Source: JAXDMK01 sp963765955 (lineage in GTDB: Bacteria; Actinomycetota; Acidimicrobiia; Acidimicrobiales; AC-14). From it: 64,000 nucleotides of DNA. The first letter of the stretch is position 1. Each line of letters starts with the position of its first letter. The notes under the pieces were generated by a model. It had not been told where the DNA came from. It did not search any database and was given only the letters and a program-made list of their open reading frames with translations. Location: contig CAVXYA010000002.1 of assembly GCA_963765955.1 (NCBI GenBank), forward strand, positions 1,302,001-1,366,000, in the 5' to 3' direction. A program made the position numbers and the translations under genes. Positions 45,290 to 53,929 of this stretch are shown piece after piece.

Positions 45290-47643
45290 ACTTCAACAAG
45301 GTGTGCGAGCTGGAGGACTTCGCCGACCCCGAGCTGGTCGAGTTCATCAGGGAGGTCTGCGTCCACAAGGCGGCCCACTTCCCGGACCACTACCCCGCCG
45401 GCTACGAGGCCCGCAAGGACTGGGAGGTGGCGATGAGCGTGCGCGCCCTCCGCCACTTCGGGGCCCTGGGGCCGGACGCCGTCATCCTGGGGGTGGCGGC
45501 CGGGACCGAGGACACCATCTTCTACCTCACCCGCCACGCCCGGCAGGTGTTCGTCACCGACCGCTACCTCGGCGCCGGCGCCTGGGGCCCGGTGGCGCCG
45601 GTGGCCATGCTGGTCGACCCCGGGTTCCTGGCCCCGTTCGAGTACGACCCCAACCGCCTCGTCGTCCAGCACATGGACGGCCGCTCGCTGCGCTACCCGG
45701 ACGAGACGTTCGACGCCATCTTCTCCTCGGGGTCGATCGAGCACTTCGGCGAGCTGCTCGACGTGGCCCACGCCGCCTACGAGATGGGCCGGGTGCTCAA
45801 GCCGGGCGGCATCCTGGCCCTGTCGACCGAGTTCAAGATCACCGGGCCCCCCGAAGGGATCGGCTGGCCGGGCGACGCCCTGCTCCTGTCGGCCGAGAAC
45901 CTCCTGCGCTACGTGGTCGAGGCCAGCGGGCTGGAGCCCGTCGACGAGCTTGAGACCGACCTGTCGGAGACCACGAGGGGCACCGTCCGCGACATCTCCC
46001 AGGCGGTGGCCGACCACGACCGGCGCCTGGCCGGCGTGGGTGGCCGGGGCGTGCCCGAGTTCGCGGCCTGGGACTTCCCCCACATCGTGATGAGCCACGG
46101 CGGCTACGAGTTCGGATCCGTCCACCTCACGCTGCGCCGACCCGCGGCCTGGCCCCTGGTCGACAACGGGTGGGCCCGCCCGAGCCAGGAGACCATCGAC
46201 TCCATCACCGCCTTCAACGCCGGGGTGCTGGCCGGAGGCGAGGCCGCATCCGGCAACGGCGACGGTCACGCCGCGCCCGTGCCCGCCGAGCCGCAGCCCG
46301 GGCCCGCCTCGGCACCGGCCGCCGCCGGTCCGCCGCCGGCGGCCGACACCGACCTGCCGCCGGTGCCCCCGTCGGCCGAGGAGGGGTCGTGGGAGACCCG
46401 GCGGGCGGCCGTCGCCACCCTCGTCGACGTGGTCACCGAGTACCGCCGGGCGGCGGGGGCCCACCTCGGGGGCGTGCTCGGCCTGATCGACCAGGCCCGG
46501 CAACAGGTGGAGGGCATCGACCGGGACATGGCCGAGGTCGACCGCCTCGTCGCCGTCACCTCCCGTGTCCGGGGCGGGTTGGCCCGGCGAGCTCAGTGGG
46601 CACCGGTCGACGACCTCCGTCTGGTGCCGCCCGACGGTCCGCCCGACCGGTCCACCTGGAAGTCGTGCCGGGCCAACCTGGGCCGCGACAGGACGGTGAC
46701 GGTGGTGGTCGACGCGGCCAGCGACGACCCCATCACCGGGGCCATCGCCCGGGGCGAGACCCCGCTCTTCCTACCCCTCGTCGACCTCATGCTCCAGCTC
46801 ACCCGCCCCGGCGACCTCGTCCTCGACCTCGGCGCCCACATCGGCACCTTCGCCCTCGCCGCCGCCGGTGCCGGCCGGACGGCGATCGCGGTCGAGGCGT
46901 CTCCCGGCAACGCCGCCCTGCTGCGGGCCAGCGCCGCCGCCAACCGCTTCTGGGACATGCGGGTCGTCACCGCCGCGGTGGGTGACACCCCCGGCACCGT
47001 CGAGTTCTGGTCCCGCGGCCCGTGGGGCCACGTGGCCACGCCGGCCGACGACGTCGAGTCGGAATCGGTGCTGGCCGTGACCGTCGACGCCATGCTCTTC
47101 GAGCTCGGCTTCCCCACCCCCCAGTTCGTGAAGATGGACGTCGAGGGGTGCGAGCCGGCGACGCTGCGGGGCATGCGAACCCAGTTGGAGCCCGACGACG
47201 CACCGCCCCTGCTCTACGAGGCCAACGGCCACACCCTCGCCCTCTTCGGCGAGACCCCCGAGGGGCTGGTGGCGACCCTCGACGAGCTGGGCTACACCAG
47301 CTACTACGTCGACTACGTCGTCGACCCGCCCCTGCTCATCCGGATCGAGCCCGGGGTCATGCAGCCGGAGACACTGGTGGACTGCCTGGCCCTCAAGCGG
47401 CGCCCGGAGTCGCTCACCGGCTGGGTGTTCGCGCCCCCGCTCACCCTCGACGAGCGGGTCCAGCGGATGGTGGCCGACTGCCTGGTGCCGAACCCCGATC
47501 ACCGGGCCTACCTGGCCCGCCGGCTGCAGGAAGCGGGGCCCGACGTCCTCGACCATCCCGCCCTGGCCGCCACCCTCGCCGCCCTGGTCGACGACCCGGT
47601 GGACGCCGTCCGCCACGCCGCGGCCTGGCTGCGCCGGGCGTGA
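45286..47643 (+). CDS. Bifunctional methyltransferase: SAM methyltransferase plus FkbM
   Basis: This 785-residue protein joins two methyltransferase domains. The N-terminal domain (residues about 20-300) has VILGVAAGTEDTIFYLTRHA and FDAIFSSGSIEHFGELL with VLKPGGILAL. A Pro/Ala-rich linker (about 330-365) and a helical stretch follow. The FkbM domain (about 490-720) has LVLDLGAHIGTFALAAAG, IAVEASPGNAALLRA and FVKMDVEGCEPATL. Its GTG start overlaps the GT4 stop by 4 bases, and its stop overlaps the next methyltransferase. It probably methylates two positions of the glycan made by the adjacent GT4 enzyme. Confidence 0.9.
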   Translation: MNFNKVCELEDFADPELVEFIREVCVHKAAHFPDHYPAGYEARKDWEVAMSVRALRHFGALGPDAVILGVAAGTEDTIFYLTRHARQVFVTDRYLGAGAWGPVAPVAMLVDPGFLAPFEYDPNRLVVQHMDGRSLRYPDETFDAIFSSGSIEHFGELLDVAHAAYEMGRVLKPGGILALSTEFKITGPPEGIGWPGDALLLSAENLLRYVVEASGLEPVDELETDLSETTRGTVRDISQAVADHDRRLAGVGGRGVPEFAAWDFPHIVMSHGGYEFGSVHLTLRRPAAWPLVDNGWARPSQETIDSITAFNAGVLAGGEAASGNGDGHAAPVPAEPQPGPASAPAAAGPPPAADTDLPPVPPSAEEGSWETRRAAVATLVDVVTEYRRAAGAHLGGVLGLIDQARQQVEGIDRDMAEVDRLVAVTSRVRGGLARRAQWAPVDDLRLVPPDGPPDRSTWKSCRANLGRDRTVTVVVDAASDDPITGAIARGETPLFLPLVDLMLQLTRPGDLVLDLGAHIGTFALAAAGAGRTAIAVEASPGNAALLRASAAANRFWDMRVVTAAVGDTPGTVEFWSRGPWGHVATPADDVESESVLAVTVDAMLFELGFPTPQFVKMDVEGCEPATLRGMRTQLEPDDAPPLLYEANGHTLALFGETPEGLVATLDELGYTSYYVDYVVDPPLLIRIEPGVMQPETLVDCLALKRRPESLTGWVFAPPLTLDERVQRMVADCLVPNPDHRAYLARRLQEAGPDVLDHPALAATLAALVDDPVDAVRHAAAWLRRA

Positions 47644-48392
47644 CCTCCCTGCCCACGAGCCCCGACGACCCCCGCCTCGACGGCTGGTACCACACCATCG
47701 AGCTGGGCGGCGGGCTCGTGTCGCGGGGCGTGTTCGACCACCGTTCCGTCGTCGACCGCTACGGCCTGCCGGCGTCGATGGCCGGCATGACCGCCCTCGA
47801 CGTCGGCACCGGCGACGGGTTCTTCGCCTTCGAGATGGAACGCCGGGGGGCCGATGTGACGGCCATCGACGTGGCCCGGGTGGGCGACTGCGACTGGCTG
47901 CCCCGGATGCGGTCGCGCATCGGCGCCTACGACGACATCCAGACCTGGCCCGACCACTTCCGGATGGCCCACGCCCTGCGCCGGTCCGACGTCGAGTACA
48001 GGTTCTGCAGCGTCTACGACCTGTCGCCGTACACGGTCGGCACCTTCGACGTGGTGTTCTGCGGCTCGCTCCTCGTCCACCTGCAGAACCCGCTCCGGGC
48101 CTTGCACAACATCCGCTCGGTGACCCGGGAGATGGCGGTGATCGAGACGGCGGTGGACTCGGACGGCGAGACCCACCTGCCGGGCAAGCCCACCCTCGCC
48201 TTCGGGGCGCCCGGCCCCGAGCAGGAGGCGGGCGACAACAACGTGTTCTGGCTGATGAGCACGGCCGGGCTGCAGCGCATGCTCCAGTACGCCGACTTCG
48301 CCGCCACCGTGCCCCAGGGCGTGTTCGAGCTGCCGCCGGCGGGGCCCATGGCGACCAGCGTGGTCGCCTACCCCCAGGCTCCGTCGGGGTAG
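47640..48392 (+). CDS. Class I SAM methyltransferase
   Basis: This 250-residue methyltransferase has ALDVGTGDGFFAFEMERRGA (motif I), VTAIDVARVGDCDWLPRM, FDVVFCGSLLVHLQNPLRAL and NIRSVTREMAVIETA. The N-terminal GGGLVSRGVFDHRSVVDRYG resembles CmoB-like and sugar-associated methyltransferases. It follows the bifunctional methyltransferase with a GTGA overlap, completing a three-gene GT4-methyltransferase operon. Confidence 0.88.
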   Translation: MTSLPTSPDDPRLDGWYHTIELGGGLVSRGVFDHRSVVDRYGLPASMAGMTALDVGTGDGFFAFEMERRGADVTAIDVARVGDCDWLPRMRSRIGAYDDIQTWPDHFRMAHALRRSDVEYRFCSVYDLSPYTVGTFDVVFCGSLLVHLQNPLRALHNIRSVTREMAVIETAVDSDGETHLPGKPTLAFGAPGPEQEAGDNNVFWLMSTAGLQRMLQYADFAATVPQGVFELPPAGPMATSVVAYPQAPSG

Positions 48393-48396
48393 ACGC

Positions 48397-49272
48397 TCAG
48401 GCCGGTGGCGGCGGTCGCGTCGACGGAGGGGCCGGCGCCAGCGACCGCCAGAAGTGGTCGAGGCGGGTCTCGGCCGCCGACCCCGCCGGGCAGGTGAGGA
48501 TGTCGCAGTACCAGTAGGCGTCGGACCAGGCCGCCGCCTCCTCGGCGTCGGTGGTGACGCCCACCAGGCGGCCCCCGTTGTCGAGGCACACCAGGCGGCG
48601 GTACCCGAGGCCCTGCAGCCACACCAGCTCGGGCCCGGGTGGTGTGACCATGAGCACCGGGCAGAACTCGAGGAACAGGACGGGCTGGTCCCGCCGCAGC
48701 GTCTCCTCGGCGCCGTGGAGGACCTCCATGTCGTGGCCGTCGGTGTCGGTCTTGAGGAACGTCAGCCGGTCGCGGCCGCGGAGGGCCTCGTCGAGCGTGG
48801 TCACGGGCGCCGCCTGGACGGTGGTCAGGTGGGGCATGGCCCGGATGGAGCCGCTGGTGCCGTCGGTGTTGATGAAACCGGTGCCGGACTTGCTGTCGAC
48901 CAGGGACGCCGACACCTCGACGTCGGTGAACCCGGCCAGCCTGAGGTTGTACTCGAGGTACGCCCGGTACCGGTCGGCGGGCTCGAAGGCCAGGGCCCGG
49001 GCGTGAGGCTTGGCCGCCAGGATCTCCAGCAGGCTGGCGCCGATGTTGCTTCCCACCTCGCAGACCATCGGCTTCTCGTCGGGCACCAGGGTGGTGAGGA
49101 TGGGGCGCAGGACGTTGTCCCACTCCCACCCGTTGCCGATGGCGTCGCCCACCTGGCTGCCCGTCGGGTAGACGAACGGATGGCCCAGGTACTGCACCAC
49201 CTGGCTGGGCATCCACCCCATTGACTCGCAGTACAGCGCCAGCCCACCCGGTTCCGGTCCCACCCGGGGCAT
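48397..49272 (-). CDS. FkbM family methyltransferase
   Basis: This 291-residue FkbM enzyme has MVCEVGSNIGASLLEILAA (motif I), ALAFEPADRYRAYLEYNL, then LTFLKTDTDGHDMEVLHG, the FkbM core with conserved lysine/aspartates. An N-terminal extension (about 60 residues, with HPFVYPTGSQVGDAIGNGWEWD) precedes the fold. It lies convergent to the three-gene operon, 5 bases beyond its end. Confidence 0.88.
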   Translation of the reverse strand: MPRVGPEPGGLALYCESMGWMPSQVVQYLGHPFVYPTGSQVGDAIGNGWEWDNVLRPILTTLVPDEKPMVCEVGSNIGASLLEILAAKPHARALAFEPADRYRAYLEYNLRLAGFTDVEVSASLVDSKSGTGFINTDGTSGSIRAMPHLTTVQAAPVTTLDEALRGRDRLTFLKTDTDGHDMEVLHGAEETLRRDQPVLFLEFCPVLMVTPPGPELVWLQGLGYRRLVCLDNGGRLVGVTTDAEEAAAWSDAYWYCDILTCPAGSAAETRLDHFWRSLAPAPPSTRPPPPA

Positions 49273-49433
49273 GGTACCGGGGCCCGCTCATCGGCCATCC
49301 CTTGTCGCCCCGCCGCCGCGCTCTACCGATCACGTCGGCTAGCGGGGCCCTGGACGCCGGCAGCGCGCTATCTCGGTCGTGTTACGTTGGAACACGGTGG
49401 CGGACATCTCGACTGCTGCCCGAGGACGGCGTC

Positions 49434-49583
49434 GTGCTCGCACGCGCCGATCTCGAGCGCATCCTCATCGACCTTCGTGCGCTCGTGCGTGGGACCGGGG
49501 AGCTTGAGCCCAACCGTGCCCATATCGTCGACATCGCCAATCACCCTCACTCAAGCCTCGAGCGAAACCGTGGAGACGACTAA
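49434..49583 (+). CDS. Small protein preceding a ribbon-helix-helix gene
   Basis: Reading from the GTG at 49434 gives about 49 residues (LARADLERILIDLRALVRG, then ELEPNRAHIVDIANHP) ending in RNRGDD, immediately before the next ATG (stop and start share one base). Helix-like content and tight coupling suggest it is real, perhaps the toxin-like partner of the following protein. A frame break upstream is possible: GTGGCGGACATCTCGAC at 49396 looks like a start in another frame. Weak call. Confidence 0.4.
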   Translation: MLARADLERILIDLRALVRGTGELEPNRAHIVDIANHPHSSLERNRGDD

Positions 49584-49885
49584 TGGGCAAGCCGGAGGCG
49601 ATTCAGTGGCGGGAGGACCAGACCGGCCAGAGCATTCCCTACGACCCGGAGGGCACGAGCCCCGAGGCTCGAGAGCGTCATCTCTCTGTTCGGCTTGACC
49701 GAACCATGGCGAGCAGCCTCGATGCCATGGCAGCCGAGCGTGGGGTATCCGTCTCTCAGCTGGTTCGCGACCTCATCGCCGACGCGGTAGATGCTCGTCA
49801 GGACGCGGCCGGCCTCGACGCCCGGGCGCTGGCGGATCGTTTGGCGGCGGATGTCGCTGAGGTCCGTCGCCGGCTCGTTGGCTGA
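49583..49885 (+). CDS. Ribbon-helix-helix protein (CopG-like)
   Basis: This 100-residue protein has a ribbon-helix-helix domain at about residues 33-65 (ERHLSVRLDRTMASSLDAM then VSVSQLVRDLIADAV), with a polar N-terminus and a helical C-terminus. It is coupled to the small gene upstream by a 1-base overlap (TAATG), so the pair has toxin-antitoxin-like organisation, but the toxin identity is unproven. Confidence 0.75.
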   Translation: MGKPEAIQWREDQTGQSIPYDPEGTSPEARERHLSVRLDRTMASSLDAMAAERGVSVSQLVRDLIADAVDARQDAAGLDARALADRLAADVAEVRRRLVG

Positions 49886-50447
49886 GAAGCGGTCGCTGCG
49901 CCGGCGGGAGGCGAGAGAGTCGGGATGAGCGGAGGAATCCGTCATGTTGAATTAGCCTCCCGTCCCCGCCCGGGCGAACTACGACTACCAGACGCAGGCC
50001 GTCCCAGCATGCGGGGAACGCACATCGGCACGTTCCGTATGGGAGCGCGCGAGGCTGACGTGCCCGGGGCCTGAAGTTATGGGCGAGGTCCGGGGCGGAG
50101 CGCCCCATTCGACGCCGCTGAGGCTCCTTGTTTGGCGACCCTCACCCAGAACGGCACCTTCGCTATGCGGGTGCGGCCCGGCGTACATTCTGAGGACGCC
50201 GCGTCCGGGGGCACCCGACTTCCTCGGAGCGCGCCCACAGCCGTCGATCTGTGTGGATGCGCGCTGACGGTGTCAGTGCCCGGGACGCGATCGAGATGCC
50301 CGTTTAGGGCCGTCGGAGCAATCCCCGGGCGAGGGGCAAGCAAAACGTGTCGACGGTCCGAGTGAGCGGGATGGTCCCTCGATACAGTGCACCGAACAAC
50401 GAGCGGCCGGCAGAGGCCGACGTGCCGCCCCGAACAAGGAGAGTGCC
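49886..50447. other. Intergenic stretch in an accessory pocket
   Basis: About 560 bases of moderate GC with no supported gene. Short open frames on both strands have no ribosome-binding site or motif. The last 30 bases carry the AAGGAGA site of the next gene. Confidence 0.4.
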
Positions 50448-50978
50448 ATGGCGGTCGCCCTTCCTCCCATTGGACTCGAGGTTCCCATTGCCTCCTACGC
50501 GTCGGACAGCCCGTTGCGGGTCGACGTACTCGGCGTCGTGCGTCTCGACTTCAAGGGCGGGATCAAGTTCCGCGTTGTAGACCGGATCAGCTCCGGTCTG
50601 GGGGGCGTGACGCTTCAGGTCATCGGAAACGAATGGAGCGCCGACAGCCCCGTGCTCGGCAGGGTGATCATCTCCCAAGCCGACGTGGACACCACGCCGC
50701 TCGGCACCTTGGAGGTGGTCGACGAGCGACCCACATTCCGCGACACGTGGCGTCTGGACTGGACGGTGACGATCGAGAAGCCGCCGGGGGGCGGTCCCCC
50801 GCTCACCCTCGTCAACACCCGTACGGCCGAACTTGGGAGCGACAGGCTGTCGCACTGGCCGCCCCAAGGCGCCGTCTACCAGCTGCGGGCACCGGTCGAT
50901 CTCGCCCCCGTTGGAGACCGCGACCAGGTCGTGGGCCAGCTTCAGCAGCTACCGATGACGGCCAGCCACAATCCGTAG
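50448..50978 (+). CDS. Hypothetical protein, beta-rich
   Basis: This 176-residue protein (ATG 50448 after AAGGAGA) has no recognised domain. Its sequence is dominated by beta-forming stretches (LRVDVLGVVRLDFKGGIKF, LQVIGNEWSADSPVLGRVII, LDWTVTIEKPPGGG) and lacks membrane segments or signal peptide. It sits alone in an accessory region. Confidence 0.6.
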   Translation: MAVALPPIGLEVPIASYASDSPLRVDVLGVVRLDFKGGIKFRVVDRISSGLGGVTLQVIGNEWSADSPVLGRVIISQADVDTTPLGTLEVVDERPTFRDTWRLDWTVTIEKPPGGGPPLTLVNTRTAELGSDRLSHWPPQGAVYQLRAPVDLAPVGDRDQVVGQLQQLPMTASHNP

Positions 50979-51373
50979 CCCCGGATCGGGCCCTCGACGT
51001 GCCCCGCCACCGGGCGAGATACGTCGCACACGGCGACGATGTCGTCGCCTGGTGTCCGTTGACAGTGGCCGCATACGCCGAGCCCGGGCACCCATGACGG
51101 GCTCCTCCGACGCCCACGACCCCGGCGACTGCCCCGCCCCTCATGGCCCTCAATGCCGGTTGTGTGCTCGAAGGTAGGACCTGTTCAGTGCGGTGACGAG
51201 GGGCCGCCTCGTTGTCGCCGAACTGGGTCCCGGGAACCCGACGCCGATGGTGGCCCGACGCCAAGGAGTCCGGTGGGGACGCGCCAGGTAGGTGTGCCCG
51301 GGCCCGGCGATACGTGACCGGCCCCGAGGGCCACTCGCACCGTGATGGCGGGCGCCGGCCGGGGAAGCCGGTG
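50979..51373. other. Intergenic stretch upstream of VapBC
   Basis: About 390 bases without a supported gene, more GC-rich to the right. Nothing conserved is recognised apart from the VapBC -10 box just past its end. Confidence 0.4.
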
Positions 51374-51390
51374 GTATGGTGAATGGTATG
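51374..51390 (+). promoter_or_regulatory. -10 box of a leaderless VapBC transcript
   Basis: TATGGT at 51374-51379 fits the TANNNT -10 pattern and is 8 bases before the ATG at 51388, so transcription could begin at the antitoxin start codon. No -35 consensus is seen. Confidence 0.35.
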
Positions 51391-51642
51391 GCGACCAAGA
51401 AGGTGACCGTGACGCTCGACGAGACGCAGCTCGAGCGGATTCGGGCACTTGTCCACGCCGGATCGGCTCCGAGCGTCTCGGGGTTCGTACAGCATTCGGT
51501 CGAGGTCGCGCTGGACGACGTGGCCGGATGGGGCGCGCTGTTGGCCGAGGCGCTCCGCCAAACGGGGGGCGCCCTGTCGGAGGAGGAGCGAGCCTGGGCC
51601 GACGGGATCCTGGGTACGTCGGCCGCGATCATCTCGGCCTGA
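51388..51642 (+). CDS. vapB: VapB-type antitoxin
   Basis: This 84-residue protein (ATG 51388; an upstream ATG at 51376 is possible) begins ATKKVTVTLDETQLERIRALV, an N-terminal ribbon-helix DNA-binding region, and ends in a helical/acidic tail that would block the toxin active site. It overlaps the toxin start by one base (TGATG). Confidence 0.85.
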   Translation: MATKKVTVTLDETQLERIRALVHAGSAPSVSGFVQHSVEVALDDVAGWGALLAEALRQTGGALSEEERAWADGILGTSAAIISA

Positions 51643-52019
51643 TGCCGGGCGTGACGCTTGACGCCGGCGCCCTCATCGCACTCGAACGCCACGACCGCCG
51701 CATCCTCGTCCTGCTGGCCCGAGCCCGCGAGACCGGAGCCCGCGTCACGATCCCGGCGACGGCGCTCGCTCAGGTCGTCCGAGCGCCGGCCCGCCAGGTG
51801 CGTCTCGCCCGCCTTGTCCGCCAGCCGACCACTGACGTCGTTCCCCTCGGCAGGGTTGACGCGACGAGCGTCGGCCGGCTTCTGGCTGCGAGCGGCACCG
51901 AAGACATCGTGGACGCGCATGTCGTCATCTGCGCTCGGAGATCGGACCAGCACGTGGCGACGTCCGACCCCCAGGACCTTCGGGCACTCGATCCGAAACT
52001 CCGCGTCATCCAGATGTGA
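51642..52019 (+). CDS. vapC: VapC-type PIN domain toxin
   Basis: This 125-residue PIN-domain ribonuclease has TLDAGALIALER at the N-terminus (first acidic metal ligand D7), an acidic position in the middle (GTEDIVDAHVV, with D) and a C-terminal HVATSDPQDL with the last aspartates. These line up with the PIN catalytic tetrad. It is encoded with its antitoxin and would cut RNA when freed. Confidence 0.88.
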   Translation: MPGVTLDAGALIALERHDRRILVLLARARETGARVTIPATALAQVVRAPARQVRLARLVRQPTTDVVPLGRVDATSVGRLLAASGTEDIVDAHVVICARRSDQHVATSDPQDLRALDPKLRVIQM

Positions 52020-52092
52020 CATGCGGCACGAGCGGCGCCGCGTTTCCCTCCTGACGGCGGTAGGTGACACGCGAGAGGGGTGACGAAGTGGC

Positions 52093-52626
52093 CTACGCGC
52101 CGACTCTCCCGCGCCACGCCTGCCACTCGCACCGGCGCGCGTCGCCATAGGAGCCTCGGTTCCGCTCGACCGAGCCCCAGCCGCTCGCGTGCGTGCCGTC
52201 GGCGCCCACCATCGACTGGTGGAGGCGCTGGCCGTCCCACTCCTCGCTCATTCGCCCGGCGGTCACCGCCTCGACGTCGGCGCGCAGCAGCTCTTCCGTT
52301 TCCGTAGGGTTCTCGTCGCACGCATCGCAGCCGCATCGGGGGTATGCCCACAGCTGCCAGCGACCGGCACGAACGAGAACCCCGGGGAAGTCCGTGAACG
52401 CGAAGGTGATCGGCGCCGCATCGTCATCGTGAGGGACGAGGCGAATGACCTCCCCGATGGAGGCGCCGGACGACAAGAGGATCCGATCGAGCTCCGGGGA
52501 TCGATCTTCCTCGACCACGAACGTCCGGCGCAGCTCGTCGATCAACTGACGAGCGGCCGTGTGCACGACCCGGTAGCGCTCAGGGTTCGTCACCCGGCCA
52601 TAGGCGTCCGGGGGCGGGTCGGTCAT
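52093..52626 (-). CDS. DUF6226 family protein
   Basis: This 177-residue protein matches DUF6226: AYGRVTNPERYRVVHTAARQLIDEL, then LVPHDDDAAPITFAFTDFPGVLVRAGRW and YPRCGCDACDENPTETEELL. The cysteine pair region (CGCDACD) may bind metal. The family is actinobacterial and functionally uncharacterised. It lies between the VapBC pair and an FkbM gene. Confidence 0.85.
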   Translation of the reverse strand: MTDPPPDAYGRVTNPERYRVVHTAARQLIDELRRTFVVEEDRSPELDRILLSSGASIGEVIRLVPHDDDAAPITFAFTDFPGVLVRAGRWQLWAYPRCGCDACDENPTETEELLRADVEAVTAGRMSEEWDGQRLHQSMVGADGTHASGWGSVERNRGSYGDARRCEWQAWRGRVGA

Positions 52627-52679
52627 CGAGAGAGATCCTGACGCACAGCGCTTCGCAGTGGAGTCGATCCCGTCAGCCC

Positions 52680-53813
52680 CTACGCGCCCAGTCCTCCCAG
52701 TCGCCGCTTGACGGCCAACGCGATTCGAACCGGGCGGGTGACCAGGCGGGCCGCGCCCGGGTGGCGGTCGGCGAGGCGGCTCACCCGGCGGGCGACGCCC
52801 ATCCCGGCCGGCGACACGCCCTCGAACAGCGACGACGCGTGCTCGGCCCGGGCCTGAAGCTCGACGAGGGCCTGGCAGAGGGGCTCGTAGGACTCCCGGA
52901 CCGCCTCGATGGCGCTGGTCATCTCCTCGTACCGGGCCCGGCTGCTGGCCAGCGACCGCTGGAGCCGCTCGAACTCGGCTTGGAGCATGCTCATCTCGGG
53001 CTCGGCCGCCTCGTAGTCGGCCAGGAGGTCGGCGTAGCGCTGAGCAAGGGTCTCGTTAGCGGCCCGGGCCGCGACGATGTACCGCTGGTTCAGCTCCAAC
53101 CCGTAGCGCAGCTCCTCGATGCGCTTGAACTGGAGGTAGGGGATGTGGTCGTCGAGGATGTTCACCGGCGTGCGGAGGGGCTCGAGGAGCTGGGCGTCCT
53201 CCATCCGGACGTACCAACGGTTGAGCCCGTCGAAGGCGGCGAACTGGTAGTCGGCGTCGAGCAGGGTCGGCTCCCACGCCTCGTGGCTGGCCACCGTGGT
53301 CAGGGGCTCGGTGGCCTCCACCAGCACCACCCGCGGCCGCCACCGCTTCCAGTCGGCACCGAGGAGCACCCGGGCCTCGTGGCCCTCGACGTCGACCGAG
53401 AGGAAGTCGATCTCACCCTCGACGTGGTCTTCGCACACCTGGGCCAGGGTGAGCACCTCGACCTCCCGCGGCGCGTACTCGATCCCCGACTCGCGCTGAT
53501 GGGAGGCGATCTCGGGCTCGAACGTCGAGCATCCGGTGACGAGGGACTCGAAGAGGGTCAGGGTGGCGGGCTTGTCGGACAGGCCGACGGCCAGGTTGAC
53601 GTCGCGGGGCCGGGCCGCGCACAGCTCGGCGAACGGCTCCGCCGCCGGCTCGACGTTGATGCCCCGCCAGCCGAGGTCGTAGAAGTGCTTGGTGACGCTC
53701 CCCACCACCGGGTGGTGGGCGCCCACGTCGATGTAGAAGCCCTTCAGCCCGCTCGGAAAGAGGCGGGCGAGGAGGACGTCCTCAGCGTTCTGGGCGTACG
53801 AAACCATGGTCAT
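52680..53813 (-). CDS. FkbM family methyltransferase with coiled-coil C-terminus
   Basis: This 377-residue protein has an FkbM domain (residues about 1-220: MVSYAQNAEDVLLARLF, FYIDVGAHHPVVGSVTKHFYDLGW as the SAM site, and FLSVDVEGHEARVL) followed by a long helical, coiled-coil-like region (about 245-330, with EMSMLQAEFERLQRSLASSRAR) and a basic end. The coiled coil may join it to a partner or to itself. It probably methylates a glycan. Confidence 0.9.
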   Translation of the reverse strand: MTMVSYAQNAEDVLLARLFPSGLKGFYIDVGAHHPVVGSVTKHFYDLGWRGINVEPAAEPFAELCAARPRDVNLAVGLSDKPATLTLFESLVTGCSTFEPEIASHQRESGIEYAPREVEVLTLAQVCEDHVEGEIDFLSVDVEGHEARVLLGADWKRWRPRVVLVEATEPLTTVASHEAWEPTLLDADYQFAAFDGLNRWYVRMEDAQLLEPLRTPVNILDDHIPYLQFKRIEELRYGLELNQRYIVAARAANETLAQRYADLLADYEAAEPEMSMLQAEFERLQRSLASSRARYEEMTSAIEAVRESYEPLCQALVELQARAEHASSLFEGVSPAGMGVARRVSRLADRHPGAARLVTRPVRIALAVKRRLGGLGA

Positions 53814-53929
53814 GGGTTGGTCACCCGACCTATTTGAGCCTCACCGACCAGGAGCGTCAATCCGATCTACCATCGCCCGGTGGGCCCAGGGAGCATTCTC
53901 GCCGCTCCCGTTCGCCCCCCTTGCCGCCT

